NCBI RefSeq assembly: GCF_014874065.1
Contig: NZ_JADBEE010000001.1
Span: 1,798,001 to 1,862,000, forward strand
Direction: 5' to 3'
Length of the DNA: 64,000 nucleotides
Source: Nesterenkonia halotolerans
GTDB taxonomy: Bacteria > Actinomycetota > Actinomycetes > Actinomycetales > Micrococcaceae
Position numbers and translations under genes: made by a program. The notes beneath the pieces were generated by a model. That model did no database searches and was not told the origin of the DNA. It was given only the letters and a program-made list of their open reading frames with translations. Below are positions 37,184-47,432 of the stretch, piece by piece (the first letter of the stretch is position 1; each line of letters begins with the position of its first letter).

Positions 37184-38007
37184 CGCTGCGGCCCCGCCTC
37201 GGTAACCCGGTCATGGCCTGAGGCAGACCCGGCCGATCCCGACGACGCCGCCTGGAGCATCGCTGCGGCCAGCTGCGGGGCGGACGGGTGGTGCAGTGTC
37301 TCCACCACGCGGCCGTCGGAGAGCAGCACGGTGCTGTCTGCCTGGGCTGCGGCGGTCGCATCGTGGGTCACCATGATCACGGTCTGGCCGAATTCATCGA
37401 CCGCAGTACGCAGCAGGTCCAGCACTTCGGCTCCGGCAGTCTGATCCAGGTTCCCGGTAGGTTCATCGGCGAAGACCACTGCGGGGCGTGAGACCAACGC
37501 TCGTGCGACCGCGACCCGTTGCTGCTGACCACCGGAGAGCTCAAAGGGACGGTGACCGAGCCGATCTGCGAGCCCCAGCCGATCCACCACCTGATCGAAG
37601 AACTCGCTGTCGACATTGCGGCCACCGCTCAGAGAAGTGGGCAGCAGAATATTCTCTTCAGCAGTCATGGCCGGGACCAGGTTGTACGCCTGGAAGATGA
37701 AGCCGATGTTAGCTCGACGCACCAGCGTGAGCTGCTTCTCGGAAAGCCCCGCGAGACTCACTGGTCCACTTTCCGTGGCCAACGTGATCGTGCCTGAATC
37801 CGGGACATCGAGCCCCGCCAGCACGTGCATCAACGTCGACTTGCCCGAACCCGAGGGCCCCATGACTGCGGTGAAGCACCCAGCGGGGAAACTGACGCTC
37901 AGCTCCTGCAAAGGTTTCACGGCGGTGTCACCGTCACCATAGACCTTGGTCAGCGATTCGGCGCGCACGGCTTCGTGGACAGGGTTTGGGCTGTTCAGTG
38001 GTTTCAT
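37180..38007 (-). CDS. ABC transporter ATP-binding protein (LolD/MacB type)
   Basis: 275 residues from ATG 38007, behind an AGGG; in-frame TTG and GTG starts up to 38016 are possible. Walker A 'VMGPSGSGKSTLMHVLAGL', Q-loop 'IFQAYNLVPAMTAEEN', signature 'ELSGGQQQRVAVARAL', Walker B 'PAVVFADEPTGNLDQ' and H-loop 'IMVTHDATAA' are all intact. Pairs with the FtsX-type permease. Confidence 0.93.
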   Translation of the reverse strand: MKPLNSPNPVHEAVRAESLTKVYGDGDTAVKPLQELSVSFPAGCFTAVMGPSGSGKSTLMHVLAGLDVPDSGTITLATESGPVSLAGLSEKQLTLVRRANIGFIFQAYNLVPAMTAEENILLPTSLSGGRNVDSEFFDQVVDRLGLADRLGHRPFELSGGQQQRVAVARALVSRPAVVFADEPTGNLDQTAGAEVLDLLRTAVDEFGQTVIMVTHDATAAAQADSTVLLSDGRVVETLHHPSAPQLAAAMLQAASSGSAGSASGHDRVTEAGPQR

Positions 38008-38436
38008 CACGCTCAACCCTAGAGATCAGTGCCTGCGGTGACATCGGAGCAGAGGATGATCCCCACCTCATCCCGCGGGACGAGTTCCGTGACCGCCTAA
38101 GGCCGCGAAAGTCGCTTGAGCCAAACTCCTTGACCTGATGCTTCCTTCACCCGGCGCGCGGAACTCACACTCTGCGTGCGCGATCGATCTCCCCATGAGG
38201 AGAACGGACTCACCGCACCTTGCTTCGCTGCTCCCTTAACCCGCTAGAACCTGCCGATCAGAAGCATATTTTCAGCTGAGGTAAACCTGACCATTGCTCA
38301 TACTCTCGTCGATTATGATTCCCGGTAGTAGTGATGAGTAGCTATATCTTCTATGGGACGGCTCGCCGGTAGAAGTTGATCTGGGGGATGAGACAGACGA
38401 TGTCTCGACTTCCATCACGCAGTGAGGTGGTTGAAA
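38008..38436. other. Intergenic: divergent promoter region between ABC exporter and lsr2
   Basis: About 430 bases with no gene. The last 150 bases before lsr2 are AT-rich and should hold its promoter. Confidence 0.4.
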
Positions 38437-38739
38437 ATGGCTCAGAAGGTAGAAGTGGTTCTAGTAGATGATCTCGACGGCAGTGAGGCGAAAGAGACCG
38501 TCGCCTTTGGTCTGGATGCTCGGTTCTATGAGATCGACCTCAGTGAAGAACACGCCAAAGAACTGCGCGAGACACTGAAGAAGTACGTCCGAAAGGGACG
38601 CGCGACCGCTCCACCTTCCCCACAGAACGAGGCCCGCCAAATTCGCGAGTGGGCCGTGAAGAACGGTCACAAGGTCTCCGCCAGAGGGCGTCTGCACCGC
38701 GACATTGTTGAGGCCTACCGCAACGCCAAGAAGCGCTAA
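38437..38739 (+). CDS. Lsr2-type nucleoid-associated protein
   Basis: 100 residues from ATG 38437, with GAGGTGG about 8 bases upstream. N-terminal dimerisation domain ('VEVVLVDDLDGSEAKETVAF', 'ARFYEIDLSEEHAKELRETL') and C-terminal DNA-binding domain ('IREWAVKNGHKVSARGRLHR') with the AT-hook-like RGR. Lsr2 is the actinobacterial counterpart of H-NS and silences AT-rich foreign DNA. Lies within the island; whether it is the host's only copy or an island-borne extra cannot be seen here. Confidence 0.93.
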   Translation: MAQKVEVVLVDDLDGSEAKETVAFGLDARFYEIDLSEEHAKELRETLKKYVRKGRATAPPSPQNEARQIREWAVKNGHKVSARGRLHRDIVEAYRNAKKR

Positions 38740-38763
38740 CTAGATAACCCTCTAGTCAACGCG

Positions 38764-38798
38764 GCGGCCCTGGAACAGAGCTTCTGTTCCAGGGCCGC
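38764..38798 (+). terminator. Terminator of lsr2
   Basis: GCGGCCCTGGAACAG and its complement form a 15-base perfect stem with a five-base loop, 24 bases after the lsr2 stop, followed by TTGTTTG. Confidence 0.85.
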
Positions 38799-38989
38799 TT
38801 GTTTGTGCCCACGAATTACTGGCGCGCCTCTGATGCTTCAACTATGACACCAGATCTCGAGATGCTCCCCTTCTTCGGTTCGACCGCTGCGAGCTTCCCA
38901 GCGGGTGCGACTTTGAAACTGAAGGCCCGGTGGGGGCACCTCGTTCTGGGCAGACCACCAGATGATGCTCTTTTCGGTCTTGAGACGCG

Positions 38990-39023
38990 ACTGGCGCTGG
39001 ATCCCCCTGGATCCAGCGCCAGT
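38990..39023. terminator. Hairpin downstream of the surface-protein gene
   Basis: ACTGGCGCTGGATCC pairs perfectly with its complement across four bases. A second hairpin (GACCCGGG ... CCCGGGTC, about 39037-39063) lies closer to the gene stop. The same pair of structures, weakened, follows the decayed copy at 14.3 kb. Confidence 0.7.
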
Positions 39024-39073
39024 CAGTCCTCACCGACCCGGGCTGCCGATCAACCCGGGTCGCGTGGTGAGAA

Positions 39074-42000
39074 CTACTCCCCTGCGTCCACCGTCCTGCG
39101 TCGTGATCGCATGAGGGCAACGATCCCGACAGTCAAGACCAACAGGGCAAGGGCAAGGATCCCAGCCATGGTGGTACCGGTGGTCGCCAGAGGTCCTTGA
39201 TCCGACTGTTCTGCCTCCGGCAGCTCCAGTCGGTGATCATCTCCGCTACTCACGGGCTCTCCCGCCGGTGGTGTGCCGGTGGCCGTGGCGGTGTTATCCA
39301 CGAACCCTGCACCCAGGTCACCGTCGGTCAGCGCGTAGCTGGCTTCGGCAGTCACTGTCTCACCTGGGGCGAGTACGCCTGCCTCGGAGGGCCATTCACC
39401 GTAGGTGATCTCGGAGAGTCCTTCGAGCTCGTCGGTGATGAACACCTCGCGCAGTGTGGTGTCACCGGTGTTGGTGACCTCGAACTGGTAGGTCGCTTCA
39501 TCACCTTCGGACGCGGAGTCGGTGTCCTGGAGCGTCCCTGACTTCACCAGGGCGATACCAGGAGTCCCGGGAATGGGCTGCTGATGCTCATCCTCGTCGA
39601 CCACGGGGTCCTCACCCTCGGGCGGGGTGCCCGTGACGCTGGCCTGGTTGTCGATCTGACCGGTAGCCAGGTCCGCCGCGGTGAGGTCGTAGACCGCCGT
39701 GGCGGTCACCGATTCACCTGGTGCCAGCACGAACTCTTCGTTGGGCCATCCGCCGTAGGTGACCTCAGAGAGGCCCTCCATCTCATCGGTGATGGACACC
39801 TCGCCCAGGGAGACGCTGCCAGTGTTGGTCACGATGAACGTGTACAGCATCTGATCCCCCGCGGCCGAGACTGCGCCGCGGTCGAGTTCACCGGTCTTGT
39901 CCAGAGAGATACCGGCCCCCGGAATCAGGGGCACGGTGACATCGTCTTCGTCCTGGACCGGCTCCTCAGACGGGGTGGTACCGGTCACGGTGGCAGTGTT
40001 CTCCACCTCTGCGGCGTCCACGTCGTCCTGGGTCAGCTGGTAGGTCGCCGTGGCGTCTACCGACTCACCCGGAGCCAGCGTGTTCTCCTCGTTCGGCCAC
40101 TCGCCGAAGCTGACCTCGGAGAGCCCCTCGAGCTCATCGTCAATAGTCACGCCACTGAGGGTGACGTTGCCAGTGTTGGTGGCAGTGAAGGAGTAGGCCA
40201 CCGTGTCACCGGCGGCACCTTCAACACCTTCGTTGAGCTGACCGGTCTTACTCAGTTCGATCATGCCCAGTTCAGGCAGCGGCTCCTCGTGAGTGCCCTC
40301 GTCGGTGACCGGCTCCCCGGAAGGCGGCGTGCCTTCCGCGGTGGCGGTGTTCTCGATGGACCCGGCGTCGATGTCGGCCTGGGTCAGCTCATAGCTGGCC
40401 GAGGCTGAGACCGTCTCGCCGGGAGCGAGAGTGAACTCCTCGTTCGGCCACTCACCGAAGCTGACCTCAGAGAGCCCATCGAGCTCATCGATCACAGTGA
40501 CCTCAGTCAGTGTGGTGTTGCCGCTGTTGGCGATGATGAAGTCGTAGTTCATCGTGTCACCAGCAACACCAGTGGCGTCACGGTCCAGGGCGCCGGACTT
40601 CTCCATAGTGATGCCCGGTTCCTGCGGCACCTGCTGGGTGTGGTCATCCTGGTCATCAACGGGATCTCCCGCCGGTGGGGTGCCGGTGGTAGTCGCGGTG
40701 TTGTCCACCTGGCCACGATCGATGTCGGACTGGCTCAGCTCGTAGCTGGCCGAGGCTGACACCGTCTCGCCGGGAGCGAGGGTGAACTTCTCGTTCGGCC
40801 ACTCTTCGAAGGTGATCTCCGAGAGCCCATCGAGCTCATCGGTCAGCGTGACGTCGGTGAGTGTGACGTTGCCGTCGTTGGTGATCTCGAAGGTGTAATC
40901 CACGACATCACCCGGCGCGCCGGCAGCGTCCTCCGGCAGCTGACCGTCCTTGACCACTGCGATTGAGGCATCGGGTTCCACCGGGTAGGTGACCTCGTCC
41001 TCATCCACGGGTGGCTCCGGGTCATTGACGTTATCCCCGGGAGGGGTGCCGGTGGTGGTGGCATCGTTGGTGATCTCACCAGCATTCACGTCAGCCTGGG
41101 TCAGCGTGTAGGTCGCCGTCGCGGTGACGGTCTCACCTGGGGCAAGCACACCGGCCTCTGTCGGCCATTCGCCGAAGGTGACCTCGGAGAGGCCTTCCAT
41201 GTCATCGGTGAGGACCACGTCATTCAGTGTCACGGTACCGGTGTTGGTCACCTCGAAGGTGTAGGTGACCTCGTCTCCTGCAGCAGCAGCAGCGACGTCA
41301 TCGGAGACGGTCTTGACCAGGCTGATCCCGGTGGTCGGCGGAACCGTGACGGTGGCAGTGTCCTCGTCGGTGACGGGGTCTTCCTCACCCGGCGGGGTCC
41401 CGGTGACGTCGGCAGTGTTGGTGACCTCACCGAGGTCCACGTCTGCTTGAGTCAACGGATAAGACGCCGTCGCGGAGACGCTCTCCCCTGGGGCGAGCAC
41501 GCCGGCCTCGTTGGGCCATTCATCGAAGTTGATCTCGGCGACACCGTCGAGCATGTCATCGCTGAGTTCGATGCTGTTCAGGGTCGTGTTGCCGTTGTTG
41601 GTGATCAGGAACGTGTAGTCGACCAGATCACCTGCGGCGTTGGTGCCTTCGGGGTCCAGGGCGCCGATCTTGGCCAGCCCGATGCTGGGTTCGAAGGGAA
41701 CGGTGATGTCCTCTTCGTCTTCATCGGTCACCGTGTTCTCGCCGCTGGGGGTTGTCCCTTCGACGGTGGCGGTGTTTTCGATGACCTGATTATCGACATC
41801 GGCCTGAGTGATTTCGTAGTCAGCTGTCGCGACGACCTGCTCACCCGGAGCAAGGACGAATTCTTCTCCAGGCCATTCGCCGTAGGTGATCTCGGAGACG
41901 CCATCGAGCATGTCGTCACTGAGAGCGATGCTGTTCAGCGTGACGTCGCCATTGTTGGTAATGGTGAACTGGTAGGTGAACTCGTCCCCGACCTCGCCCT

Positions 42001-44281
42001 CCGTGTCGTCGTCGAGCAGAGCGACCTTGGTGAGGTTGATGTTCGGGGCCCCGGTGGTGGGCACGATGTGATCATCGGTGTCGGTGACGTCCTCGCCATT
42101 GGGCGGGGTGCCAGCGACGGAGGCTTCGTTGTACACCTGGCCGGCATCCACATCAGCCTGGGTCAGCGTGTAAGGAGCAGTTGCCGTGACTGACTCACCC
42201 GGCGCCAGCGATCCGGGCTCGCCGGGCCATTCACCGAAGGTGAACTCGGCGTCTTCGCCGAGCAGCTCGTCCGTCAGGCGGAGGTCGGTGAGGCTGACGT
42301 TGCCGTCGTTGGTGATGGTGAATTCGTACCCAACGGTGTCACCGACGAGTCCTTCTGATTCGTCGGTGAGGCCGCCCTGTTTCTCGAGGATGATGGCGGG
42401 GTTCTGATCCACCGGGACGGTGTCCTCGGCTGTGTCGGTGGCTTCGCCACCATTCTGAGATACCCCGTAGGTGGTGGCCGTGTTGTTGACCTGGCCGGCG
42501 TTGATGTCGGCCTGGGTCAGCTCATAGCTGGCGCTGGCGGTAACAGACTCGCCGGGGGCGAGCACGAATTCCTCGGCTGGCCACTCATCGAAGCTAATCT
42601 CGGAAAGACCCTCAAGCACATCGCTGAGCGCGACGTCGTAAAGGGTGACGTTTCCGTCGTTGGTGATCTCAAAGTCATAGGCAACCGTCTCTCCCGGGAC
42701 GCCGTCAGCGTCGTCGGGGAGCTGGCCGGACTTCGTCAGGGCGATGCTGGGGACACCGTCGATGGGGAGAGTGTTTTCGTCTTCGTCCGTGACCGGTGGC
42801 CCGTTGGGCGGGTTACCGGTGGTGCCGGCGTTGTTATAGACGAACCCGTTGTCCACATCGGTCTGAGTCAGCGAATAGGTGGCGGTCGCAGTGACACTCT
42901 CACCTACAGCGAGCTGTCCTGCTTCTGCCGGCCATTCACCGAAAGTGATCTCGGATAGTCCTTCGAGGTCATCGCTGATCGTGACATCGGTGAGGTCGAC
43001 GTTGCCGGTGTTCTCGACCTCGAAGGTGTAGGTCATCTGATCGCCCGCGATACCTGCCGCGCCCTCAGACAGGGCCCCGGTCTTGGTGAGGCTGATCGCT
43101 GGAGTGTACTCAGGCAGCTCAACACGGTCGGGGTCTTCATCGTTGACTGGATCACCGGCAGGGGGCGTGCCGGTCACGAGGCCAAGGTTATCGACGTAGC
43201 CGCGGGCGACATCGTCCTCGGTCACCGTGTAGGTCGCAGTTGCGGAGACGGATTCTCCTTCACGCAGCACGAACTCTTCACTGGGCCATTCGCCGTAGGA
43301 GATCTCGGAGACCCCTGGGAGCTCATCGGTCAGGGAGATGACGGTCAGCGTCACGGCACCGGTGTTGGTCACCTCGAAGTCATAGGTGATCTCTTCACCG
43401 GCAACGCCGAGCGCCCCATCCTGCAGGGACCCAGTCTTGGTGACGTCGATGGTGGCGCAGTTCTCATTGATCAGATTGATCAGCGTTCCCTGCAGCGCGG
43501 CAAAGTCAGTCGGGTAGTAGTCCTGATCCAGCTGGGTACCGGTGACCTGGGGGATGTTCTCGTAGAACTCATCCAGACCAGCGCCCTGGAGGTTATCGAT
43601 CAGCCCGACGCCGACGATACGCGTTCCCTGGGCTTTCAGAGAGTTCGCGCTGGTGACCGCGGCGTCGATGGTTGCCTGATTGGTGGAGTTACCAAGTCCG
43701 GATCGGTCGGGGCCATAGAACGTCGGGCTGCCGTCAGTGAGAAACAGTACGGAGTCGTAGAACTCTGGGGCGTCACGCAGGTCAGCGAACGCTTGATCCC
43801 AGTTTGTTCCGCCGGCGTTCCCGCCTGGCAGCGAGAGTCCGTTGATCTTGTCCTTCAGGACCTGACTGCCACCTGCGTCTGTGTTGGTCAGGCCGAGTGT
43901 CGCATTGTTAGCGCCCGCTGCTGGTCCTTCTGAGGCGAACGTGTGCACCGCGATGCTCACCGGGTACTCCGCGAGACCGTCGATCAAGTTGTTGAGCTGA
44001 GACTTCAACTGGTCCAGCTGTCCGTCCCCGACGGAGTTGGACAGGTCCACGCTCAGTGCAAGGTTCAGCTGTTCACACTGCTGGGGGAACTCAGGGTTCG
44101 GAGCGGCCGGCACCGTCGAAGGCACCGCCGTCGCCGGCGCGGCGCCGAGCAACGCAGTACCTAGAGCCAACGTGGCGGCAACGACGAACGTCACGATCCT
44201 GCGAGACCACCGTTGCACAGTGCTCACCATGGACAGACCGTCACCTGAGGCACGAGACCGTGCGTGGACGCGTTCAGACAT
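39074..44281 (-). CDS. Giant cell-wall-anchored repeat protein: signal peptide, VWA domain, 12 DUF11/DUF7507-type repeats, LAxTG sorting signal
   Basis: 1735 residues from ATG 44281 (GAGGAA 8 bases upstream; the open frame before it lacks secretory features). Signal peptide near residues 20-50 ('TFVVAATLALGTALLGAAPA'). von Willebrand A domain at about 60-275 with the MIDAS-like DLSNS. Then twelve tandem repeats of about 113-120 residues, each opening 'I.L.K.G.L', continuing 'Y.FEVTNTGN.TL..V.L.D' and 'GLSE..FGEWP', and closing 'TGTPP.G.PV.DED'. The C-terminus 'PLATTG', hydrophobic helix and 'RSRRR' is a class E-type sortase signal. Strongly acidic adhesin-like stalk; no sortase in the window. 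Confidence 0.9.
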   Translation of the reverse strand: MSERVHARSRASGDGLSMVSTVQRWSRRIVTFVVAATLALGTALLGAAPATAVPSTVPAAPNPEFPQQCEQLNLALSVDLSNSVGDGQLDQLKSQLNNLIDGLAEYPVSIAVHTFASEGPAAGANNATLGLTNTDAGGSQVLKDKINGLSLPGGNAGGTNWDQAFADLRDAPEFYDSVLFLTDGSPTFYGPDRSGLGNSTNQATIDAAVTSANSLKAQGTRIVGVGLIDNLQGAGLDEFYENIPQVTGTQLDQDYYPTDFAALQGTLINLINENCATIDVTKTGSLQDGALGVAGEEITYDFEVTNTGAVTLTVISLTDELPGVSEISYGEWPSEEFVLREGESVSATATYTVTEDDVARGYVDNLGLVTGTPPAGDPVNDEDPDRVELPEYTPAISLTKTGALSEGAAGIAGDQMTYTFEVENTGNVDLTDVTISDDLEGLSEITFGEWPAEAGQLAVGESVTATATYSLTQTDVDNGFVYNNAGTTGNPPNGPPVTDEDENTLPIDGVPSIALTKSGQLPDDADGVPGETVAYDFEITNDGNVTLYDVALSDVLEGLSEISFDEWPAEEFVLAPGESVTASASYELTQADINAGQVNNTATTYGVSQNGGEATDTAEDTVPVDQNPAIILEKQGGLTDESEGLVGDTVGYEFTITNDGNVSLTDLRLTDELLGEDAEFTFGEWPGEPGSLAPGESVTATAPYTLTQADVDAGQVYNEASVAGTPPNGEDVTDTDDHIVPTTGAPNINLTKVALLDDDTEGEVGDEFTYQFTITNNGDVTLNSIALSDDMLDGVSEITYGEWPGEEFVLAPGEQVVATADYEITQADVDNQVIENTATVEGTTPSGENTVTDEDEEDITVPFEPSIGLAKIGALDPEGTNAAGDLVDYTFLITNNGNTTLNSIELSDDMLDGVAEINFDEWPNEAGVLAPGESVSATASYPLTQADVDLGEVTNTADVTGTPPGEEDPVTDEDTATVTVPPTTGISLVKTVSDDVAAAAAGDEVTYTFEVTNTGTVTLNDVVLTDDMEGLSEVTFGEWPTEAGVLAPGETVTATATYTLTQADVNAGEITNDATTTGTPPGDNVNDPEPPVDEDEVTYPVEPDASIAVVKDGQLPEDAAGAPGDVVDYTFEITNDGNVTLTDVTLTDELDGLSEITFEEWPNEKFTLAPGETVSASASYELSQSDIDRGQVDNTATTTGTPPAGDPVDDQDDHTQQVPQEPGITMEKSGALDRDATGVAGDTMNYDFIIANSGNTTLTEVTVIDELDGLSEVSFGEWPNEEFTLAPGETVSASASYELTQADIDAGSIENTATAEGTPPSGEPVTDEGTHEEPLPELGMIELSKTGQLNEGVEGAAGDTVAYSFTATNTGNVTLSGVTIDDELEGLSEVSFGEWPNEENTLAPGESVDATATYQLTQDDVDAAEVENTATVTGTTPSEEPVQDEDDVTVPLIPGAGISLDKTGELDRGAVSAAGDQMLYTFIVTNTGSVSLGEVSITDEMEGLSEVTYGGWPNEEFVLAPGESVTATAVYDLTAADLATGQIDNQASVTGTPPEGEDPVVDEDEHQQPIPGTPGIALVKSGTLQDTDSASEGDEATYQFEVTNTGDTTLREVFITDELEGLSEITYGEWPSEAGVLAPGETVTAEASYALTDGDLGAGFVDNTATATGTPPAGEPVSSGDDHRLELPEAEQSDQGPLATTGTTMAGILALALLVLTVGIVALMRSRRRTVDAGE

Positions 44282-45053
44282 AGAAGTATTCCTCGAGATT
44301 GACCAACACATGACGACGACCGCGTCCTGAATTGGTGTGAGCTCTGCAAGGGTGAACTCACCTCCATTGACTCGTTCATAGAACAAAGCCAAGTGGACAG
44401 GGCGGCCGTCCGACAGCGACATTATCAGGATAAAGACAGCTTTTAAATAGTTTCCGCACAGATTACTTCGACCAAATATGCCTGCTTAATATTCCACAAT
44501 TTTTGGGTTATTTTGAGGGTTATTAACCGGGTGATGCAAGAAAATCGGTAACTCTCGAACTAACGCTGTGCTAGGTCCACCAAGAAACTTGTCGACACCT
44601 CGAATCGCGGGCAGGCCTGAATAGGATGGGCGCTTCTCTGGTTGTTCGAAGGCCGCGTGCCGACGCCCAGAGGCCTACCCACGCATCCTCCGACTGTGAC
44701 GACGACCTAGCGTCTTTGGCTGGGGGTATCGAAGAGGGAGTCCTTGGACTCTGTCGTGTCGCACGGTTGGACATCCACTGGACACGTCAACTGAGTAAGT
44801 CAGCAACCTCGTCATATTTGCCACTGACATCGAGCATAAAATGCAGAATTCTGGGCTCAAATGTTCCAGCATGCGACACATTCGTGATGCCATTTCCCCC
44901 CTCAGTACTGTGTCGTCTAGTGTTCGTGCACAGTCTTCTATCAACCACTCGTGTTGTTTTTCGAGGACCGTTTGAAGGTCTTTACGACATGCTTATCCGT
45001 TCTCAGTCGTGATGTCTCACAGGCATACAACGGCACATCTGGAGGTCATCTTC
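44282..45053. promoter_or_regulatory. Long divergent promoter region, surface protein / LuxR regulator
   Basis: 772 bases without a convincing gene. About 44430-44560 is strikingly AT-rich relative to its surroundings (runs such as tttttgggttattttgagggttatt), a likely Lsr2-binding and promoter stretch. A minus-strand frame at 44675-44944 has no family features. Confidence 0.5.
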
Positions 45054-47432
45054 TTGCCGTATTCACGCATGCTCGAGGAGTTGGCGAAGAATGCTCAGCA
45101 TCCGACGTGGGAACGCTTCGCTACCACGATGGATGACGATGTCTCCGTGCTGATGGTTCATGCGCCCGACGGCATTGGGGCATCATGGTTTACCAACTCG
45201 TGGCGCCCGGGCGAAGACAGAAGAACGACCCACGTCCCCGCGGATTCGTATCCGCAGACGGCCTCGCAGCTGCAGCTGCCTGAATCACAGTCCGGCACAG
45301 AGACCGCGTCGGCCACTGTTCTTCTGTTGGAATCCGCTCGTTTCCGGTGGGAACTTCTCGCAGAAACCCAATGGCGAATGGCCAGCGCAGAGGACCTGCT
45401 CCTCAGTCCTGCGGAGATCGCCGAGCTCGTCTCCAGGATTCACGCACTTCAGGACTACGCTGCAATCAGCGAGACCTCTGCACTTGAACAGGCCCACCGC
45501 ATTTATCGCGCGACAGGTGGGTGGCTGGAGCCTTCGCTGGTGTTGATCAATGACCCGGCCCACACCGTGCAAGCCCAAGAGATGGTGCTTCCGTTCGTCG
45601 CGCGCTGGGTAGAGCGCGTCGAGGCAGGCCAAGCGATCGCTATGGCGTCCTACCTGCCGACGATTACCGCGGCGTCCCTCGACGCTCTTTTCTCTGAAGT
45701 TTCCGACGAGGCAACCACCATCGAGGCGATGACGACCGCTGGCATCCTGCGGGAGGACTCGGAGGGTGAGTATTTCCTTCCCGAGATGATCCGTGGTGCT
45801 TTGCAACGGCTTATCCGCCAAGATGATCCGGTTGCTGCGGAAGAACTCACCGTCGCGGCGATGAAAACCACAACCAGGTCAGCGGGTGTGGAACTCGTTC
45901 TGGAACAAGCACATAGAAGGCGCAAGTGGCAGGCCTTTACCCACATCCTCGGGGAACGCTGGCCTGACTTGTTCACCTCTGATGCACGCAAGATCAATCA
46001 GCTGATCTCGCTGCTGCCACGCCGCGTCGTGGTGTCCGCCTTTGGAGATGTGGCCGGGGTCGCTCTACGAATGGCCATGGGCGCCGGCAGAGATCGCATG
46101 ACCTTCCTCCTTCCCAGCACCGAGCCCCACTACCCCTCTGACCCCGTGGCCCGTCGATTGCGGGAAAAAAGCGAGAGACTCGCCGCCGATCCAGACGTCC
46201 AGGCACTGACGGTAGGTCTGCTCGAGACAGGACACCTACGGCTCGTCGGTCTCTACGCGCACTCCGATGAAGCCGCCGGACGTCTGCGCCAGACCCTGGA
46301 CCAGGCCATGAGCCTGCGTCCAGTCAGGCCGCTGATGGCCAGCGTGGTCGAACTCCAGGCCGGCATGTCCCTCCATATAGGGGGCAGCTATCTTAAGGCC
46401 AAACATGCCTACGAGGCCGCTCTCTATTGGGCGGGTGGCGCCGAGAGCTTCTTCCAGCACGCCAACGCCACAGCAAATCTCGCACTGCTTGCCGCCCAAG
46501 GCGGGTACACCGCAGATGCCCGTCAGTGGCTGCACCAGCACGATGAAACGATCATCCATGTCGGATGGGGCAAGAATATGGTGGCCCGAGGCGCTGACCT
46601 CGCACGAGTGTTGATCGCTCTGACCGAGCTGGACCTCCCCACGGCGGACGACATGCTCAACACTTTGCCCTCTCAGCCCGATACCGACGAGCTATGGCCC
46701 GCACACGCCTACGCCATCGCCCTCAGGAACATCCTCGCCGGCAGAGCCCACGAGGCCGTAAACACGACAACGCGCATGCGCAAAGACCGTCCCTACGCGT
46801 CCCAGTCGGCACTGGCAGAACAACTCCTCAGTCTCGCGGACCACCTCGCGCTCCTGCACTCCCCCACTACGCAAGGTGCAGTCTCGCCGCGCGAAAGCGT
46901 GGGGGCTCACCAAAGCAGGTTCTTCGAAGTTCTGCACAAGCTTCTTCTCGGAGATTTCGACAGCGCACAGACGCTCCTGCAAGCGATTCCACTCACCGAG
47001 CTAGGACCTCGCTGGCGCAACATCACCGGAAGCCTCTACCCGTTGTTCGACCTGCATCCCCCGATACCGCAACCCGCCTCATTGGCGAAAGAAGTCTCGG
47101 AGGACTCCGCGGAGCTCCTCGACGTGGTCATCCCCTATCTCACCGGGGCACTCGAGGAGTCCGGGGACATCAACCTGCTCTCCACGGAACAACAACAACG
47201 GCTAGCCCAGCTCCCTCGTATTACTCTGCAACGAGCCGCTCGCCCACCACTCACCACCAGAGAACTCGAGATCCTCCACTTACTCAGACTCGGCAAAACC
47301 CGCCGAGACATCGCTGCACTCGAGCACCGCTCCGAGAACACGGTGAAGGCCCAGATACGCAGTCTCTACCAGAAGCTCGACGCCAATTCACTGGACGAAG
47401 CGTTGGATGCAGCACTGAAGTGGGGCTTCTAA
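45054..47432 (+). CDS. LuxR-type (MalT/LAL-like) regulator with degenerate P-loop
   Basis: 792 residues if started at TTG 45054, which has a GGAGG 8 bases upstream; ATG 45009 in the same frame lacks one. The C-terminal LuxR HTH at about 735-790 is clear ('LTTRELEILHLLRLGKTRRD', 'ENTVKAQIRSLYQKLDANSL'). A long helical, TPR-like central region follows an N-terminal domain where 'VHAPDGIGASWF' aligns with a Walker A but has Ala for Lys. Divergent from the giant surface-protein gene, so it is its likely regulator. Confidence 0.82.
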   Translation: MPYSRMLEELAKNAQHPTWERFATTMDDDVSVLMVHAPDGIGASWFTNSWRPGEDRRTTHVPADSYPQTASQLQLPESQSGTETASATVLLLESARFRWELLAETQWRMASAEDLLLSPAEIAELVSRIHALQDYAAISETSALEQAHRIYRATGGWLEPSLVLINDPAHTVQAQEMVLPFVARWVERVEAGQAIAMASYLPTITAASLDALFSEVSDEATTIEAMTTAGILREDSEGEYFLPEMIRGALQRLIRQDDPVAAEELTVAAMKTTTRSAGVELVLEQAHRRRKWQAFTHILGERWPDLFTSDARKINQLISLLPRRVVVSAFGDVAGVALRMAMGAGRDRMTFLLPSTEPHYPSDPVARRLREKSERLAADPDVQALTVGLLETGHLRLVGLYAHSDEAAGRLRQTLDQAMSLRPVRPLMASVVELQAGMSLHIGGSYLKAKHAYEAALYWAGGAESFFQHANATANLALLAAQGGYTADARQWLHQHDETIIHVGWGKNMVARGADLARVLIALTELDLPTADDMLNTLPSQPDTDELWPAHAYAIALRNILAGRAHEAVNTTTRMRKDRPYASQSALAEQLLSLADHLALLHSPTTQGAVSPRESVGAHQSRFFEVLHKLLLGDFDSAQTLLQAIPLTELGPRWRNITGSLYPLFDLHPPIPQPASLAKEVSEDSAELLDVVIPYLTGALEESGDINLLSTEQQQRLAQLPRITLQRAARPPLTTRELEILHLLRLGKTRRDIAALEHRSENTVKAQIRSLYQKLDANSLDEALDAALKWGF

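Noticed and set aside
39197..42407. Long plus-strand frames opposite the surface protein
   Set aside because: Created by the repetitive, GC-skewed codons of the sense gene; their repeats mirror the sense repeats.
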